Assembly (NCBI GenBank): GCA_012522185.1
Contig: JAAYKY010000049.1
Location: 21,099 to 85,098, forward strand
Source of the DNA: Flavobacteriaceae bacterium
Lineage (GTDB): Bacteria > Bacteroidota > Bacteroidia > Flavobacteriales > Weeksellaceae
Reading direction: 5' to 3'
DNA: 64,000 nt
Below are positions 44,129-53,381 of this stretch, piece by piece (the stretch's first letter is position 1; each line of letters opens with the position of its first letter). A model generated the notes under the pieces. It saw nothing but the letters and a program-made list of their open reading frames with translations. It ran no database searches and was not told the DNA's origin. The position numbers and the translations under genes were made by a program.

Positions 44129-46522
44129 ATGATAGACAATTGTTTTCATTGCGGACAAAAGCTCGAAACCGAAGAAATTCACTTCGATGAGAAGTCATTT
44201 TGTTGCGTTGGATGCAAGACGGTTTACGAGATTCTCAACCTAAACGGTCTTGAGAATTTCTATGAGATGAACCGTGATGCGGGAATTCGCCCTGATGATA
44301 AAGCGAATCGGCATTTTGAGTTTTTAGATACCCCGGAAATCTTTGAAAAAGTAGTGGATTTTTCTGACGATGGAACTACGCTGGTAAGTTTTCATATTCC
44401 GGTGATTCACTGTACTTCTTGTGTATGGCTTTTGGAAAGTTTGCATGAAATCCATCCGGCTATCAATTATTCGACGGTTCATTTTTCGCAGAAAGACATT
44501 CAGATTTCATTCAAAGATCAAGAAATAAAACTGAGTGAAGTTGCCAAGCTTTTGACCCAATTAGGTTATAAACCGACGATTAGTTTGCAATCCCTAAACA
44601 AAGATCAGAAATCGAACGATCGTACACTTATTCTAAAAATTGGAGTGGCTGGTTTTTGTTTTGGGAACATTATGCTGCTTGCCTTTCCTGAATATACTTT
44701 GCCGTTTTCTAAGAATAGTCCCGAAGCCTGGTTGGAAGGGAACAAGGATTTCTTTCGATGGGGGATGTTTTTGCTTTCGCTCCCGGTGATGTTTTTCTCA
44801 GCGACGGATTATTTCAAGTCCGCATGGCAGGGATTAAAAAACAAATTCATCAATATTGATTTGCCTATCGCAATTGGTTTTTGGGTTTTGTTTTTACGAA
44901 GTACCTACGATGTAATTTTTGATTTGAGTCCAGGTTTTTTTGACAGCATTGCGGCGCTTGCGTTTTTCATGCTCATTGGGAAATGGTTTCAGCAACGAAC
45001 CTATAAAGCTTTGGCTTTTGATCGTGATTATAAATCTTTTTATCCGATAGCCGTTGTGAAAGTCAAAGACGGAGTGGAGGAACCTTCCTTGCTTTCGGAT
45101 TTGAAATTGGGTGATCGGATTTTGATTCGAAACGAAGAAATCATTCCGGCGGATGCGATTTTAATTCGAGGAGAAGCCATGATTGACAATAGTTTTGTGA
45201 CGGGCGAATCCAAATTGATCCCTAAAAAACCAGGTGATAAGATTTTTGCGGGCGGAAAACAATCCGGTTCGGTCATCGAACTAGAAATCATCAAAGATGT
45301 GAACCAAAGTTATCTGACGCAACTTTGGAATCATGAGGCATTTCAAAAATCCGATTCGGGATTGAACCGATTGACCAATAGCATCAGTAAATATTTTGTC
45401 ATAACTGTTTTGTTCATTGCCCTGGCTTCAGCTTTATTCTGGTATTTTCGTGATTCTTCCCAGATTTTACAAGTGGTGACGGCGATATTGATTATTACTT
45501 GTCCTTGTGCTTTGGGTTTGTCTTCGCCCTTTATTTTGGGCAATGTCATGCGGATTTTTGGAAAGAAAAAGCTTTATATTAAAAGCACTTCGGTGATTGA
45601 ATCCATGGCGAAAACCAATGAAATCGTTTTTGATAAAACAGGAACAATCACTGAAAACCAAAGTGCTGAGGTGAGTTATTCGGGGCGAGAGTTGGCAGAA
45701 AAAGATTTGATCGCAGTGAAATCCGTTTTGAAAAACTCGAACCATCCATTAAGCCGTATTTTATATGAAAAAATTCAGATGAGTGAATTGTTTTCGGTTG
45801 AGCAATATCAAGAAGTTTTTGGGAAAGGTCAAATCGGTGAAGTGGAGGGAAGGGAAATTAAAATCGGCTCCAAGTCTTTTGTGGGAGCGAATGAAGAAAG
45901 TCCTGTCAATCAAACTCAGGTTTATATTTCAATTGCTGGGGAAATCAAAGGGAAGTTTGAATTTCAAAATCTTTATCGAAAGGGCCTCGAGGGTCTTGTT
46001 GTGGATTTGGAAGGTTTTGGTTTGTCGATTTTATCGGGTGATAATGATTCGGAGAAATCTAAATTACAAAGGATTTTCCCGGATGGAACGCGGTATCATT
46101 TCAATCAATCTCCAGAAGATAAATTGTTGTATATAAAGAAGCTTCAATCGGAAGGCAAAGAGGTTTTGATGTTGGGAGATGGTTTAAATGATTCGGGAGC
46201 GCTTAAACAAAGCGATGTGGGGATTGTGATTTCGGAGGATATCAATAATTTCTCTCCGTCTTGCGATGCGATTTTGGATTCAGAGTACTTTTCTTATTTG
46301 CCTGAATTTATGCGATTTTCTCGATTGTCAATTAAATTAATTTGGACGGCATTTGCTATTAGTTTTTTATACAATGTCGTAGGTTTGGGATTTGCGATTT
46401 CTGGAAATTTAGAACCCGTTGTAGCGGCTATTTTGATGCCCATCAGTTCGATTTCTGTAGTTATATTTGCTACAGTAAGTACTCGAATTTCATCGAAATT
46501 TATTTTCCGAAATTTAGAATGA
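44129..46522 (+). CDS. ccoI: CcoI/FixI-type copper-exporting P1B ATPase
   Basis: A 797-residue P-type ATPase that loads copper into the cbb3 oxidase. The N-terminus has a cysteine-rich segment (CFHCGQ and CCVGC), then an HMA-like domain with CTSC in VIHCTSCVWLLESLH. The core shows MIDNSFVTGESKL, the copper-selective CPC in IITCPCALGLSSPF, the phosphorylation site DKTGTIT, and MLGDGLNDSGALKQSDVGI. The cysteine-rich N-terminus and the ccoS neighbour identify it as CcoI rather than general CopA. It is the first gene of the cco cluster. Confidence 0.95.
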   Translation: MIDNCFHCGQKLETEEIHFDEKSFCCVGCKTVYEILNLNGLENFYEMNRDAGIRPDDKANRHFEFLDTPEIFEKVVDFSDDGTTLVSFHIPVIHCTSCVWLLESLHEIHPAINYSTVHFSQKDIQISFKDQEIKLSEVAKLLTQLGYKPTISLQSLNKDQKSNDRTLILKIGVAGFCFGNIMLLAFPEYTLPFSKNSPEAWLEGNKDFFRWGMFLLSLPVMFFSATDYFKSAWQGLKNKFINIDLPIAIGFWVLFLRSTYDVIFDLSPGFFDSIAALAFFMLIGKWFQQRTYKALAFDRDYKSFYPIAVVKVKDGVEEPSLLSDLKLGDRILIRNEEIIPADAILIRGEAMIDNSFVTGESKLIPKKPGDKIFAGGKQSGSVIELEIIKDVNQSYLTQLWNHEAFQKSDSGLNRLTNSISKYFVITVLFIALASALFWYFRDSSQILQVVTAILIITCPCALGLSSPFILGNVMRIFGKKKLYIKSTSVIESMAKTNEIVFDKTGTITENQSAEVSYSGRELAEKDLIAVKSVLKNSNHPLSRILYEKIQMSELFSVEQYQEVFGKGQIGEVEGREIKIGSKSFVGANEESPVNQTQVYISIAGEIKGKFEFQNLYRKGLEGLVVDLEGFGLSILSGDNDSEKSKLQRIFPDGTRYHFNQSPEDKLLYIKKLQSEGKEVLMLGDGLNDSGALKQSDVGIVISEDINNFSPSCDAILDSEYFSYLPEFMRFSRLSIKLIWTAFAISFLYNVVGLGFAISGNLEPVVAAILMPISSISVVIFATVSTRISSKFIFRNLE

Positions 46523-46536
46523 GTATAAATTAGGTA

Positions 46537-46594
46537 TAGGAACGTACCCTGTGACCAAAATCATCACATTTTTAACGTTCCTATTGTACATTTG
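46537..46594 (+). promoter_or_regulatory. Promoter and nested dyad before ccoS-ccoNOQP
   Basis: TACATTTG (46587-46594) is a perfect -7 box. Upstream lie two nearly concentric inverted repeats: TAGGAACGT/ACGTTCCTA (46537-46545 and 46575-46583) and TGTGA-N9-TCACA (46550-46568). The inner site shares TGACnnAAATCA with the site before ccoI. Its centre is about 40 bases before the expected transcription start, the usual place for a Crp/Fnr activator. The outer arms could also form a hairpin ending the ccoI transcript. Confidence 0.6.
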
Positions 46595-46602
46595 TAGGCG
46601 CT

Positions 46603-46767
46603 ATGGGAATAGTAATTTTGATGGTGATGGCAAGTGTTTCTTTGGCGGCAGTATTTTTAGTGCTGTTTTTGATAGGCGCCAAGAAAGGGCAGTTTGACGA
46701 AGATGAATCTCCCGCAGTGAGAATGCTCAAGGATGATAAAAAAGTAAAAGACAAAATTGATTCATAA
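46603..46767 (+). CDS. ccoS: cbb3 oxidase maturation protein CcoS
   Basis: A 54-residue protein: one N-terminal transmembrane helix (MGIVILMVMASVSLAAVFLV), then a short charged tail with GQFDEDESPAVRML. The tail matches the CcoS pattern, in which the helix is followed by GQFDDL.sPa.RML. CcoS is needed to assemble active cbb3 oxidase with its cofactors. Its TAA overlaps the ccoN ATG by one base. The ATG is nine bases after the -7 box, so the mRNA is nearly leaderless. Confidence 0.9.
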   Translation: MGIVILMVMASVSLAAVFLVLFLIGAKKGQFDEDESPAVRMLKDDKKVKDKIDS

Positions 46768-49040
46768 TGCAAATGCAAACGTTTAAGTACGATAACAGAA
46801 TCGTAAAGTATTTCCTTTATGCCACTATTTTTTGGGCTATTATGGCCTTTACATTTGGTGTTTTGGTTGCAACATTGAAGTTCTTTCCGGAATTACCGGA
46901 TTATATTTTTGGATCGGATGACCCGAGGATTGGTGGAAGCATCGATGGGTTAGCGGCCACGAACGGTATGATGGGCTTTGGTCGTCTAAGGATGATTCAT
47001 ACCACTTTTGCCATATTTGCTTTTGTAGGTAATGGTTTCTTTGCCGGGGCTTATTATTCGATGCAAAGACTTTTGAAAACCCGTATGGGGAGCGATATCC
47101 TGAGCTGGACTCATTTCTGGAGCTGGCAATTGTTTATCTTTTTGTCTTTGGTAACTTTCCTACTTGGATTCAATACTTCTAAAGAATACGCGGAGCACGA
47201 GTGGCCTTTGGATATTTTAATTACTATTTCTTGGGTAATTTTCGGGGCGAATATGCTTCGTACGATTTACAGAAGAAGAGTTCGTCACTTATATGTAGCG
47301 ATTTGGTTTTATTTAGGTACATGGACAGCGGTGGCGATGTTGCATATTTTCAATAACCTAGAATTGCCTGTAACTTGGAGCATCACTGCAGCTAAGAGTT
47401 ACTCCATTTATGCGGGAGTGCAAGATGCTTTGGTACAGTGGTGGTACGGTCACAATGCTGTAGCATTTGTTTTGACAACACCAATTCTTGGTTTGATGTA
47501 TTACTTCGTGCCGAAAGCGGCGAATCGTCCTGTTTTCTCCTATAAATTATCGATCATTCACTTCTGGTCTCTGATTTTCATATATATTTGGGCAGGGCCT
47601 CACCACTTGTTATACACTTCCCTTCCGGGTTGGGTTCAGGCAGTGGGGACTGGATTCTCAATTATGTTGATTGCTCCATCTTGGGGTGGTATGCTTAACG
47701 GGTTATTGACACTTCGTGGAGCATGGGATAAAGTGAGAGAAGATCCTGTTTTGAAATTCTTCGTAGTAGCTATTACCTGTTACGGGATGGCGACCTTTGA
47801 AGGTCCGATGTTGGCAACGAAAACTTTAAATAAAATTGGGCACTTTACGGACTGGGTTCCGGCACACGTTCACGTAGGAACTTTGGGGTGGAACGGGTTT
47901 ATCATTTTCGGTATGATTTATTGGTTGTTCCCTAAAATGTTCAATACGAAGCTGGCTTCTGTGAAGATGGCAAATGCACACTTCTGGATTGGTACTTTGG
48001 GTATTCTTTTCTGGGTAATTCCGATGTATGTTGCAGGTTGGACTCAAGGTTTGATGTGGCAGCAGTTTAACGAAGACGGTACTTTGAAATACGGTAACTT
48101 CCTTCAGACTGTAACTATTTTGAAAGATTGGTTGTATCCGATGCGTGCTTTTGGTGGAACTCTTTATCTTGCCGGTGCGGTGTTGATGGTTATCAACGTT
48201 TGGAAAACGGTTAGAAGTGGAAGCTACGTGGCGAATGAAGCAGCAGAAGCACCTGCGTTGCCTAAAATTAGTAATGCACGTAAAAAAGGTGAAGGTGCAC
48301 ATACTTGGTTAGAAAGAATGCCTACATTATTGACAGTATTGTCTTTCGTGGCGGTAGCTATCGGAGGAGCAGTTGAAATTATTCCTACGATGGTAGTTAA
48401 ATCCAATGTGCCTACGATTGCTTCGGTGACACCTTATACAGCGTTAGAGTTGGAAGGAAGGGATTTATATATACGAGAAGGCTGTAATGCCTGCCATACG
48501 CAGATGATTCGTCCATTCCGTGATGAAGTAAAACGTTATGGAGAATACTCCAAACCGGGTGAATACGTTTACCACCACCCTTTCCTTTGGGGTTCACAAC
48601 GTTCCGGACCAGACTTGCATAGACAGGGAGGAAGAAACCCGGATGCATGGCATTATAAACATATGTGGGATCCACGTGATACATCACCAGGCTCCATTAT
48701 GCCTCGCTATCCTTGGTTGATAACAAATAAATTAGACCGTAGCCTGACCAAAGCGAAATTGGAAACCTTAGTGAAACTGGGAGTTCCTTATTCAGAAGAA
48801 GATTTCGATAGTATGACGGTAGCAATGGACAGACAAGCTCTGGCTATTGAGAAGAACATCTTTGATGCAGACGTCATGTTGAAAGAAAGATATGAACGAG
48901 AAGCTCAGGAGAAAGGCGAGGACTTTGTGCCGCTGCGGGATCGAGAGATTACAGCACTTATTGCTTATCTTCAGAGATTGGGTACAGATATTTCGACAGA
49001 GCAGACACAAACCACCTCGATTATAGGAGCAGGTAACTAA
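46767..49040 (+). CDS. ccoNO: Fused cbb3-type cytochrome oxidase subunits CcoN-CcoO
   Basis: A 757-residue fusion. Residues 1-480 are the catalytic CcoN with about 12 transmembrane helices and the haem/copper histidine segments (for example MIHTTFAIFAFVGNGFFAGA, 20 residues, and AHVHVGTLGWNGFI). After a linker and one more membrane helix, the CcoO part holds one haem c site, CNACH at 573-577, and the CcoO pattern QMIRPFRDEVKRYGEYS, WGSQRSGPDLHRQGGR. The fusion is typical of Bacteroidota. It reduces oxygen at high affinity and pumps protons in the inner membrane. Confidence 0.96.
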   Translation: MQMQTFKYDNRIVKYFLYATIFWAIMAFTFGVLVATLKFFPELPDYIFGSDDPRIGGSIDGLAATNGMMGFGRLRMIHTTFAIFAFVGNGFFAGAYYSMQRLLKTRMGSDILSWTHFWSWQLFIFLSLVTFLLGFNTSKEYAEHEWPLDILITISWVIFGANMLRTIYRRRVRHLYVAIWFYLGTWTAVAMLHIFNNLELPVTWSITAAKSYSIYAGVQDALVQWWYGHNAVAFVLTTPILGLMYYFVPKAANRPVFSYKLSIIHFWSLIFIYIWAGPHHLLYTSLPGWVQAVGTGFSIMLIAPSWGGMLNGLLTLRGAWDKVREDPVLKFFVVAITCYGMATFEGPMLATKTLNKIGHFTDWVPAHVHVGTLGWNGFIIFGMIYWLFPKMFNTKLASVKMANAHFWIGTLGILFWVIPMYVAGWTQGLMWQQFNEDGTLKYGNFLQTVTILKDWLYPMRAFGGTLYLAGAVLMVINVWKTVRSGSYVANEAAEAPALPKISNARKKGEGAHTWLERMPTLLTVLSFVAVAIGGAVEIIPTMVVKSNVPTIASVTPYTALELEGRDLYIREGCNACHTQMIRPFRDEVKRYGEYSKPGEYVYHHPFLWGSQRSGPDLHRQGGRNPDAWHYKHMWDPRDTSPGSIMPRYPWLITNKLDRSLTKAKLETLVKLGVPYSEEDFDSMTVAMDRQALAIEKNIFDADVMLKERYEREAQEKGEDFVPLRDREITALIAYLQRLGTDISTEQTQTTSIIGAGN

Positions 49041-49046
49041 TAATTT

Positions 49047-49250
49047 ATGTTAAAGTATTTTAAAGATGCATTTACCAATTACGAAAATGCAAGCATTTTG
49101 CAAACCATTTCCTTGCTTCTGTTTGTAGTTTTCTTCTTAGGATTGCTATACTTTATTTGGAAACGACCAAAAGAATATTACGAAGAAGACGCCAATCGCC
49201 CTTTGGATGATGACGAATTCTACAATGAAAACGAAAATAACGAAAAATAA
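49047..49250 (+). CDS. ccoQ: CcoQ-like small oxidase subunit
   Basis: A 67-residue protein with one transmembrane helix (TISLLLFVVFFLGLLYFIW), followed by KRPKEYYEEDANRPLDDDE, the standard CcoQ/FixQ layout of a helix and an acidic tail. CcoQ stabilises the CcoP interaction with the core complex. It lies 6 bases after ccoNO. Confidence 0.88.
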   Translation: MLKYFKDAFTNYENASILQTISLLLFVVFFLGLLYFIWKRPKEYYEEDANRPLDDDEFYNENENNEK

Positions 49251-49286
49251 ATCCAACGGATTTAGACCAGAAAAACACATAAGACT

Positions 49287-50336
49287 ATGAGACAACGTAC
49301 GCCAGGTTATATTTTGATCCCTACTGTTATGATTTTCATAATTGGGGCTTTGATGATGATCACACCGGTTGACTTTGATATGAAACCCGGAATTTTAGGA
49401 TTTTTCTCTAATGCCTGGAATCAATTCATGGCTACTATGTCAAATTGGGTGTCATTGGTCATTACGCTTATTTCGTTGATCATGATTTTTATTATCGATT
49501 CTCTGAATAAGGTCATTGAAAGTCAAAAGTTCAAAAAGCTTTCAGAACAAGAAAAAGAGAAATATCTAGTATTGTCCAAGCAAAATTATTTTAAAAGACT
49601 TATTGCAAGTGGACGTAATCGCCAAACAGATGAAGAAGAAGAGGCGATTATTCTAGATCATGGATTTGACGGAATTAAAGAGTTAGACAATGCACTACCG
49701 CAATGGTGGGTTGCTTTGTTTTATCTCACGACCGTATTTGCAGTCGTTTATGTACTTGCTTATAGTTTTACAGACTTTGCACATGCCGAAGTAGAATATG
49801 AGAAATTCAATGAAAAAGAGCAAGCAAGAGTAGATAAATGGATTGAGGAAAATGACATCACCATAGCAGAAGCAACAAATAAATATCTTGATGAACAAGC
49901 AATTGCCGAAGGAAAACAAACCTTCGAAACAATTTGTGCAACTTGTCACAGAGCAGATGGTGGTGGAGGTATTGGTCCGAATTTAACGGATAGCTATTGG
50001 ATAAGTAAAACGCAAGACAGCCTTTTCTATAATATTTATGATATAGTCTTTAACGGAAGCCCGAATAACCCTCAGATGAGAGCCTTTGGCCAAAGAGGTG
50101 AACTAACCGGACTTGCTATTGAGAAGGTTGCTTCGTATGTATATCATTTAAATCAGGAACAAGCCGAAATTGGTGTAAATGAAGGAGCCGCTGCCGCACA
50201 AGGTGATTTTATCAAAGAATGGGCACGAGCAGGATCTGAGGCTCCAATGAGCCCAACAGAACCAGAAATCCCTGCCACGACACCAACTCCGGATGTTACT
50301 ACAGACTCTCCTCAGGATAGTCTGAATAATAACTAA
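49287..50336 (+). CDS. ccoP: cbb3 oxidase subunit CcoP (mono-haem)
   Basis: A 349-residue cytochrome c subunit. Two membrane helices lie near the N-terminus (about 8-30 and 45-70), and a third at about 138-158 in WWVALFYLTTVFAVVYVLAY. The conserved LDNALPQWW segment precedes that helix. Only one haem c motif, CATCH at 217-221, is present, whereas proteobacterial CcoP has two. GGGGIGPNLTDSYWI supports CcoP. The C-terminus is a Pro/Thr-rich tail. Confidence 0.94.
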   Translation: MRQRTPGYILIPTVMIFIIGALMMITPVDFDMKPGILGFFSNAWNQFMATMSNWVSLVITLISLIMIFIIDSLNKVIESQKFKKLSEQEKEKYLVLSKQNYFKRLIASGRNRQTDEEEEAIILDHGFDGIKELDNALPQWWVALFYLTTVFAVVYVLAYSFTDFAHAEVEYEKFNEKEQARVDKWIEENDITIAEATNKYLDEQAIAEGKQTFETICATCHRADGGGGIGPNLTDSYWISKTQDSLFYNIYDIVFNGSPNNPQMRAFGQRGELTGLAIEKVASYVYHLNQEQAEIGVNEGAAAAQGDFIKEWARAGSEAPMSPTEPEIPATTPTPDVTTDSPQDSLNNN

Positions 50337-50375
50337 TTCCCATTTTGATTTTGAAATGGGATCGAGAAAAATAAA

Positions 50376-51830
50376 ATGAACGATTCTCAAATCAAAGATC
50401 AGGATCTGGAAAAACTTTCTGCAGAGGAAGAAGCTTTCAGATCCAGTATTGGAACAATGGATAAAAAGGGAAAACGCCAGTGGGTGTTTCCTAAAAAACC
50501 TTCAGGAAGATTTACAGTTTATAGAACTTGGGTTGCCTATTTTTTACTGGCATTTCTGGTAATAGCACCCTTTGTGAAATTACCTAACGGAAATCCATTA
50601 TTCCTTTTCAATATTCCCAAAGGTGAATTCATCATATTTGGATTCCCTTTTTTTACCTCCGATTTCTTCTTATTGGCAATCGGAATGATTACCACAATCG
50701 TATTCATCGTACTGTTTACCGTTGTTTACGGAAGAATTTTCTGTGGATGGATTTGCCCACAAACGATATTCATGGAGCATGTGTTTAGACGAATTGAGTA
50801 CTGGATCGAAGGCGATCGACCCAAACAAATGAAACTTGCCAAACAAGATTGGGACGAAGAAAAAATCAGAAAACGCCTATTAAAATGGACGGTTTTCGGA
50901 TTGATTTCATTTTTCATTGCCAATATATTCTTTGCCTATATCATTGGATCAGATGCTTTGATAGATCTTATCAAAGAAGGGCCAGCAACCCATATGAGCA
51001 CATTTGTCGGATTGATTATTTTTACCGGTCTGTTCTACTTCATTTTTGCATGGTTTAGAGAACAAGTTTGTACGCTGGTTTGTCCTTATGGTCGTTTGCA
51101 AGGTGTCCTAATCGATAAAAAGACAATCATCGTTGCCTATGATTTCAAACGAGGAGAATCAACAGCTGGTAGATCAAAATTCCGAAAAGGAGAGGACCGA
51201 AAAGCAGTTGGAAAAGGAGATTGTATCGATTGTAAACAATGTGTAGTGGTGTGCCCAACTGGAATTGATATCCGAAACGGAACTCAGCTGGAATGCGTCA
51301 ACTGTACCGCTTGTATCGATGCCTGCGACGAAGTGATGGAGAAAGTTAATTTACCCAAAGGACTCATTCGCTACGCATCTGAAGAAAACATTGAAACCGG
51401 TCAGAAATTTAAATTTACCGGACGGATGCTGGCTTATACACTGGTTTTACTTGGGATGATTTTAGCCATCAATGCCTTTTTATTTAGTCGAAATGATGTC
51501 GAAGTGAAATTCCTACACGTCCCCGGTCGAAATTATAAAATCGAAGGACAAAACATTTCAAATGTTTATCAATACACCCTTTACAATAAAACCAATGGCG
51601 ATTTAAATGTTCGCTTTGAATTAGAATCACATGAAAACGGATCCATACGGATTTTAGACGGCCCACCCCAAATTGTACTGACCAAAGGAAATGTACAGCA
51701 AGGTGTCGTGGAGGTTAAAATCCCTATGGATGACCTGAGTTCCTACAAAGAACCGGTCATCATGAGAGCCTTAGATGAAGATGGAAAAGTACTGGATGAA
51801 TATTTAACGAGCTTTTCAGCCCCTTATTAG
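50376..51830 (+). CDS. ccoG: CcoG/FixG-type ferredoxin-like protein
   Basis: A 484-residue membrane protein with 5-6 helices and two 4Fe-4S clusters: CIDCKQCVVVCP and CVNCTACIDACD. The membrane-embedded CGWICPQTIFMEHVFRRIEY segment (20 residues) and the VCPYGRLQGVL segment are also typical. A C-terminal immunoglobulin-like domain closes the protein. CcoG acts in copper reduction for cbb3 assembly. Confidence 0.95.
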   Translation: MNDSQIKDQDLEKLSAEEEAFRSSIGTMDKKGKRQWVFPKKPSGRFTVYRTWVAYFLLAFLVIAPFVKLPNGNPLFLFNIPKGEFIIFGFPFFTSDFFLLAIGMITTIVFIVLFTVVYGRIFCGWICPQTIFMEHVFRRIEYWIEGDRPKQMKLAKQDWDEEKIRKRLLKWTVFGLISFFIANIFFAYIIGSDALIDLIKEGPATHMSTFVGLIIFTGLFYFIFAWFREQVCTLVCPYGRLQGVLIDKKTIIVAYDFKRGESTAGRSKFRKGEDRKAVGKGDCIDCKQCVVVCPTGIDIRNGTQLECVNCTACIDACDEVMEKVNLPKGLIRYASEENIETGQKFKFTGRMLAYTLVLLGMILAINAFLFSRNDVEVKFLHVPGRNYKIEGQNISNVYQYTLYNKTNGDLNVRFELESHENGSIRILDGPPQIVLTKGNVQQGVVEVKIPMDDLSSYKEPVIMRALDEDGKVLDEYLTSFSAPY

Positions 51831-51836
51831 AGAAAA

Positions 51837-52283
51837 ATGAAGAAATTTAAATTTACATGGTTGCATGGAGTGATGGTAGCTTTAGGGTGCTTTATGATTT
51901 TTATAACTTCCCTTGTCTTTTTTGCCGGAAATATGGGCGAAATGGTGGAAGATAATTATTACGAAAAAACCATTCATTACCAGAATGATATCGATGCAGC
52001 GAAGAGAGCCAACGAACTGGATCAAAAACCCGAATTAATTCAGCAGGCCAATGGGTACCTGATTCGATTTCATCAAGAACCTCAGAGCGGAGAGGTTTTG
52101 TTTTTGAGATCCAATAATAGTGAAGAGGACGTCAAAGAATCTCTTCATTTAAATTCAAGAAATGAACAGCTTGTGCATGCGACGCGTTTAAAAGATGGTG
52201 AATACGAAGTCTCCATTCGATGGGAAGAAAATGGAGAAGATTATCTTTATAAACAAAGAGTGAATTGGAAAACTCCCTCCTAA
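51837..52283 (+). CDS. ccoH: FixH/CcoH-family protein
   Basis: A 148-residue protein with one transmembrane helix near the N-terminus (WLHGVMVALGCFMIFITSLV), then VEDNYYEKTIHYQNDID, a pattern characteristic of FixH in Bacteroidota. The rest is a periplasmic beta domain. FixH proteins assist cbb3 assembly. It begins 6 bases after ccoG and overlaps the next gene by 19 bases. Confidence 0.9.
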   Translation: MKKFKFTWLHGVMVALGCFMIFITSLVFFAGNMGEMVEDNYYEKTIHYQNDIDAAKRANELDQKPELIQQANGYLIRFHQEPQSGEVLFLRSNNSEEDVKESLHLNSRNEQLVHATRLKDGEYEVSIRWEENGEDYLYKQRVNWKTPS

Positions 52284-52978
52284 TAATCGCATTGATGCTT
52301 GGGTTGGCTTCCAGCCTACATTGTGTGGGAATGTGTGGGCCAATTGCTTTTTCATTGGGTTTAAACCCCGAAAATAAACTGGATTTTACTTTAAGAAACC
52401 TCACGTATCAACTCGGGAGAGTTTCTACCTATGCAGTTATGGGTGCTGTTTTAGGAGTTCTTGGGTTTAGTATTTCATTTGCCGGACTTCAAAATCCACT
52501 CAGCATAACAGTGGGAATTCTCATGATTTTACTCGCATTACTTCCCAAAAATCTCGGAGCAGCCAATTTGGGCATGAATTCCTTTGCTCGTGTTATGTAC
52601 AAAATCAAATCAGGATTAGGGAAATTCCTCCGACGAAAAAACTATTCTTCGCTTTATATCACCGGACTTCTGAACGGACTTCTTCCATGTGGAGCAGTCT
52701 ATGCCGCACTTACAGGATCCATGGCCATGGGGAGTATCGGCGGTGGTGCTGTATTTATGATTTGTTTTGGATTGGGAACAATTCCGCTCATGTTTGCATC
52801 CGTCCTTGCGGGAAATGTGGTGAGTCTGCAAACCCGACAAAAAATTCTGAAATTCTTACCTTATCTGATGGTTTTGCTCGGTATTCTATTTATTCTGAGA
52901 GGACTGAGCCTGAACATCCCATACATATCGCCCACGCTGGAAAGCCTACAAATCGATGGAGAAGAGCATTGCCATTAA
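52265..52978 (+). CDS. TauE/SafE-like membrane protein of the cco cluster
   Basis: A 237-residue protein with six or seven membrane segments. The HCVGMCGPI motif in the first helix and NGLLPCGAVYAAL in the middle define the group of TauE/SafE-like proteins found beside cbb3 oxidase genes and thought to handle copper. The start is TTG 52265, inside the ccoH 3' end; ATG 52295 would also give a complete first helix and motif. It is the last gene of the cluster and ends with an EEHCH tail that could bind metal. Confidence 0.88.
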   Translation: MENSLLIIALMLGLASSLHCVGMCGPIAFSLGLNPENKLDFTLRNLTYQLGRVSTYAVMGAVLGVLGFSISFAGLQNPLSITVGILMILLALLPKNLGAANLGMNSFARVMYKIKSGLGKFLRRKNYSSLYITGLLNGLLPCGAVYAALTGSMAMGSIGGGAVFMICFGLGTIPLMFASVLAGNVVSLQTRQKILKFLPYLMVLLGILFILRGLSLNIPYISPTLESLQIDGEEHCH

Positions 52979-53063
52979 ATTCACACCTTCCAATGAAACC
53001 AAAACCCAATGAGTAGAAATTATATATTTCATAAGTTTGAAATGCATTATTTTTTAACCATAG

Positions 53064-53378
53064 CGTGGTTCCGGTAGTCCTGATAGCTTCCGGGAGTGTT
53101 GGAGCGACTTCCCACGCGATACAATCGCGCGGGAGCGGGGGGAACTATCAAAAAAAATAAAAGATTATCATACTAAACACGAAGTTCTGGGAGATGCAGA
53201 AAGAATTAATAAAATAGAAAGTTTTATGGGAAGAAAAATTTTTGGAGTAACAGCTGGAACGGCTAAATTACAACAGAGTTACGCAAGAGATAGTGTTAAT
53301 ATGTCTGCTGAAAGAAATCAACTATTAGAAGTAAAATCAATTTATACAAGTTCTCAGAAATCATCACTTAATAAATAG
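53064..53378 (+). pseudogene. Orphan 3' gene fragment (possible polymorphic-toxin remnant)
   Basis: After a TAG at 53061 a frame stays open for 104 codons to a TAG at 53376-53378, with no plausible start. It begins RGSGSPDSFRECWSDFPRD, encoded by unusually GC-rich DNA containing a strong hairpin. It then continues as an AT-rich helical region (ELSKKIKDYHTKHEVLGDAE...). The next gene starts three bases later. An open 3' end joined to a small downstream gene is the pattern left by polymorphic-toxin tip exchange, but I recognise no toxin domain, so this is a hypothesis. Confidence 0.45.
53111..53133. repeat. GC-rich hairpin in AT-rich island
   Basis: CCCACGCGAT, loop ACA, ATCGCGCGGG: nine of ten pairs form. 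The surrounding 100 bases are much richer in GC than the DNA on either side. It could be a mobile or recombination-related repeat. Confidence 0.6.
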
Positions 53379-53381
53379 ATT

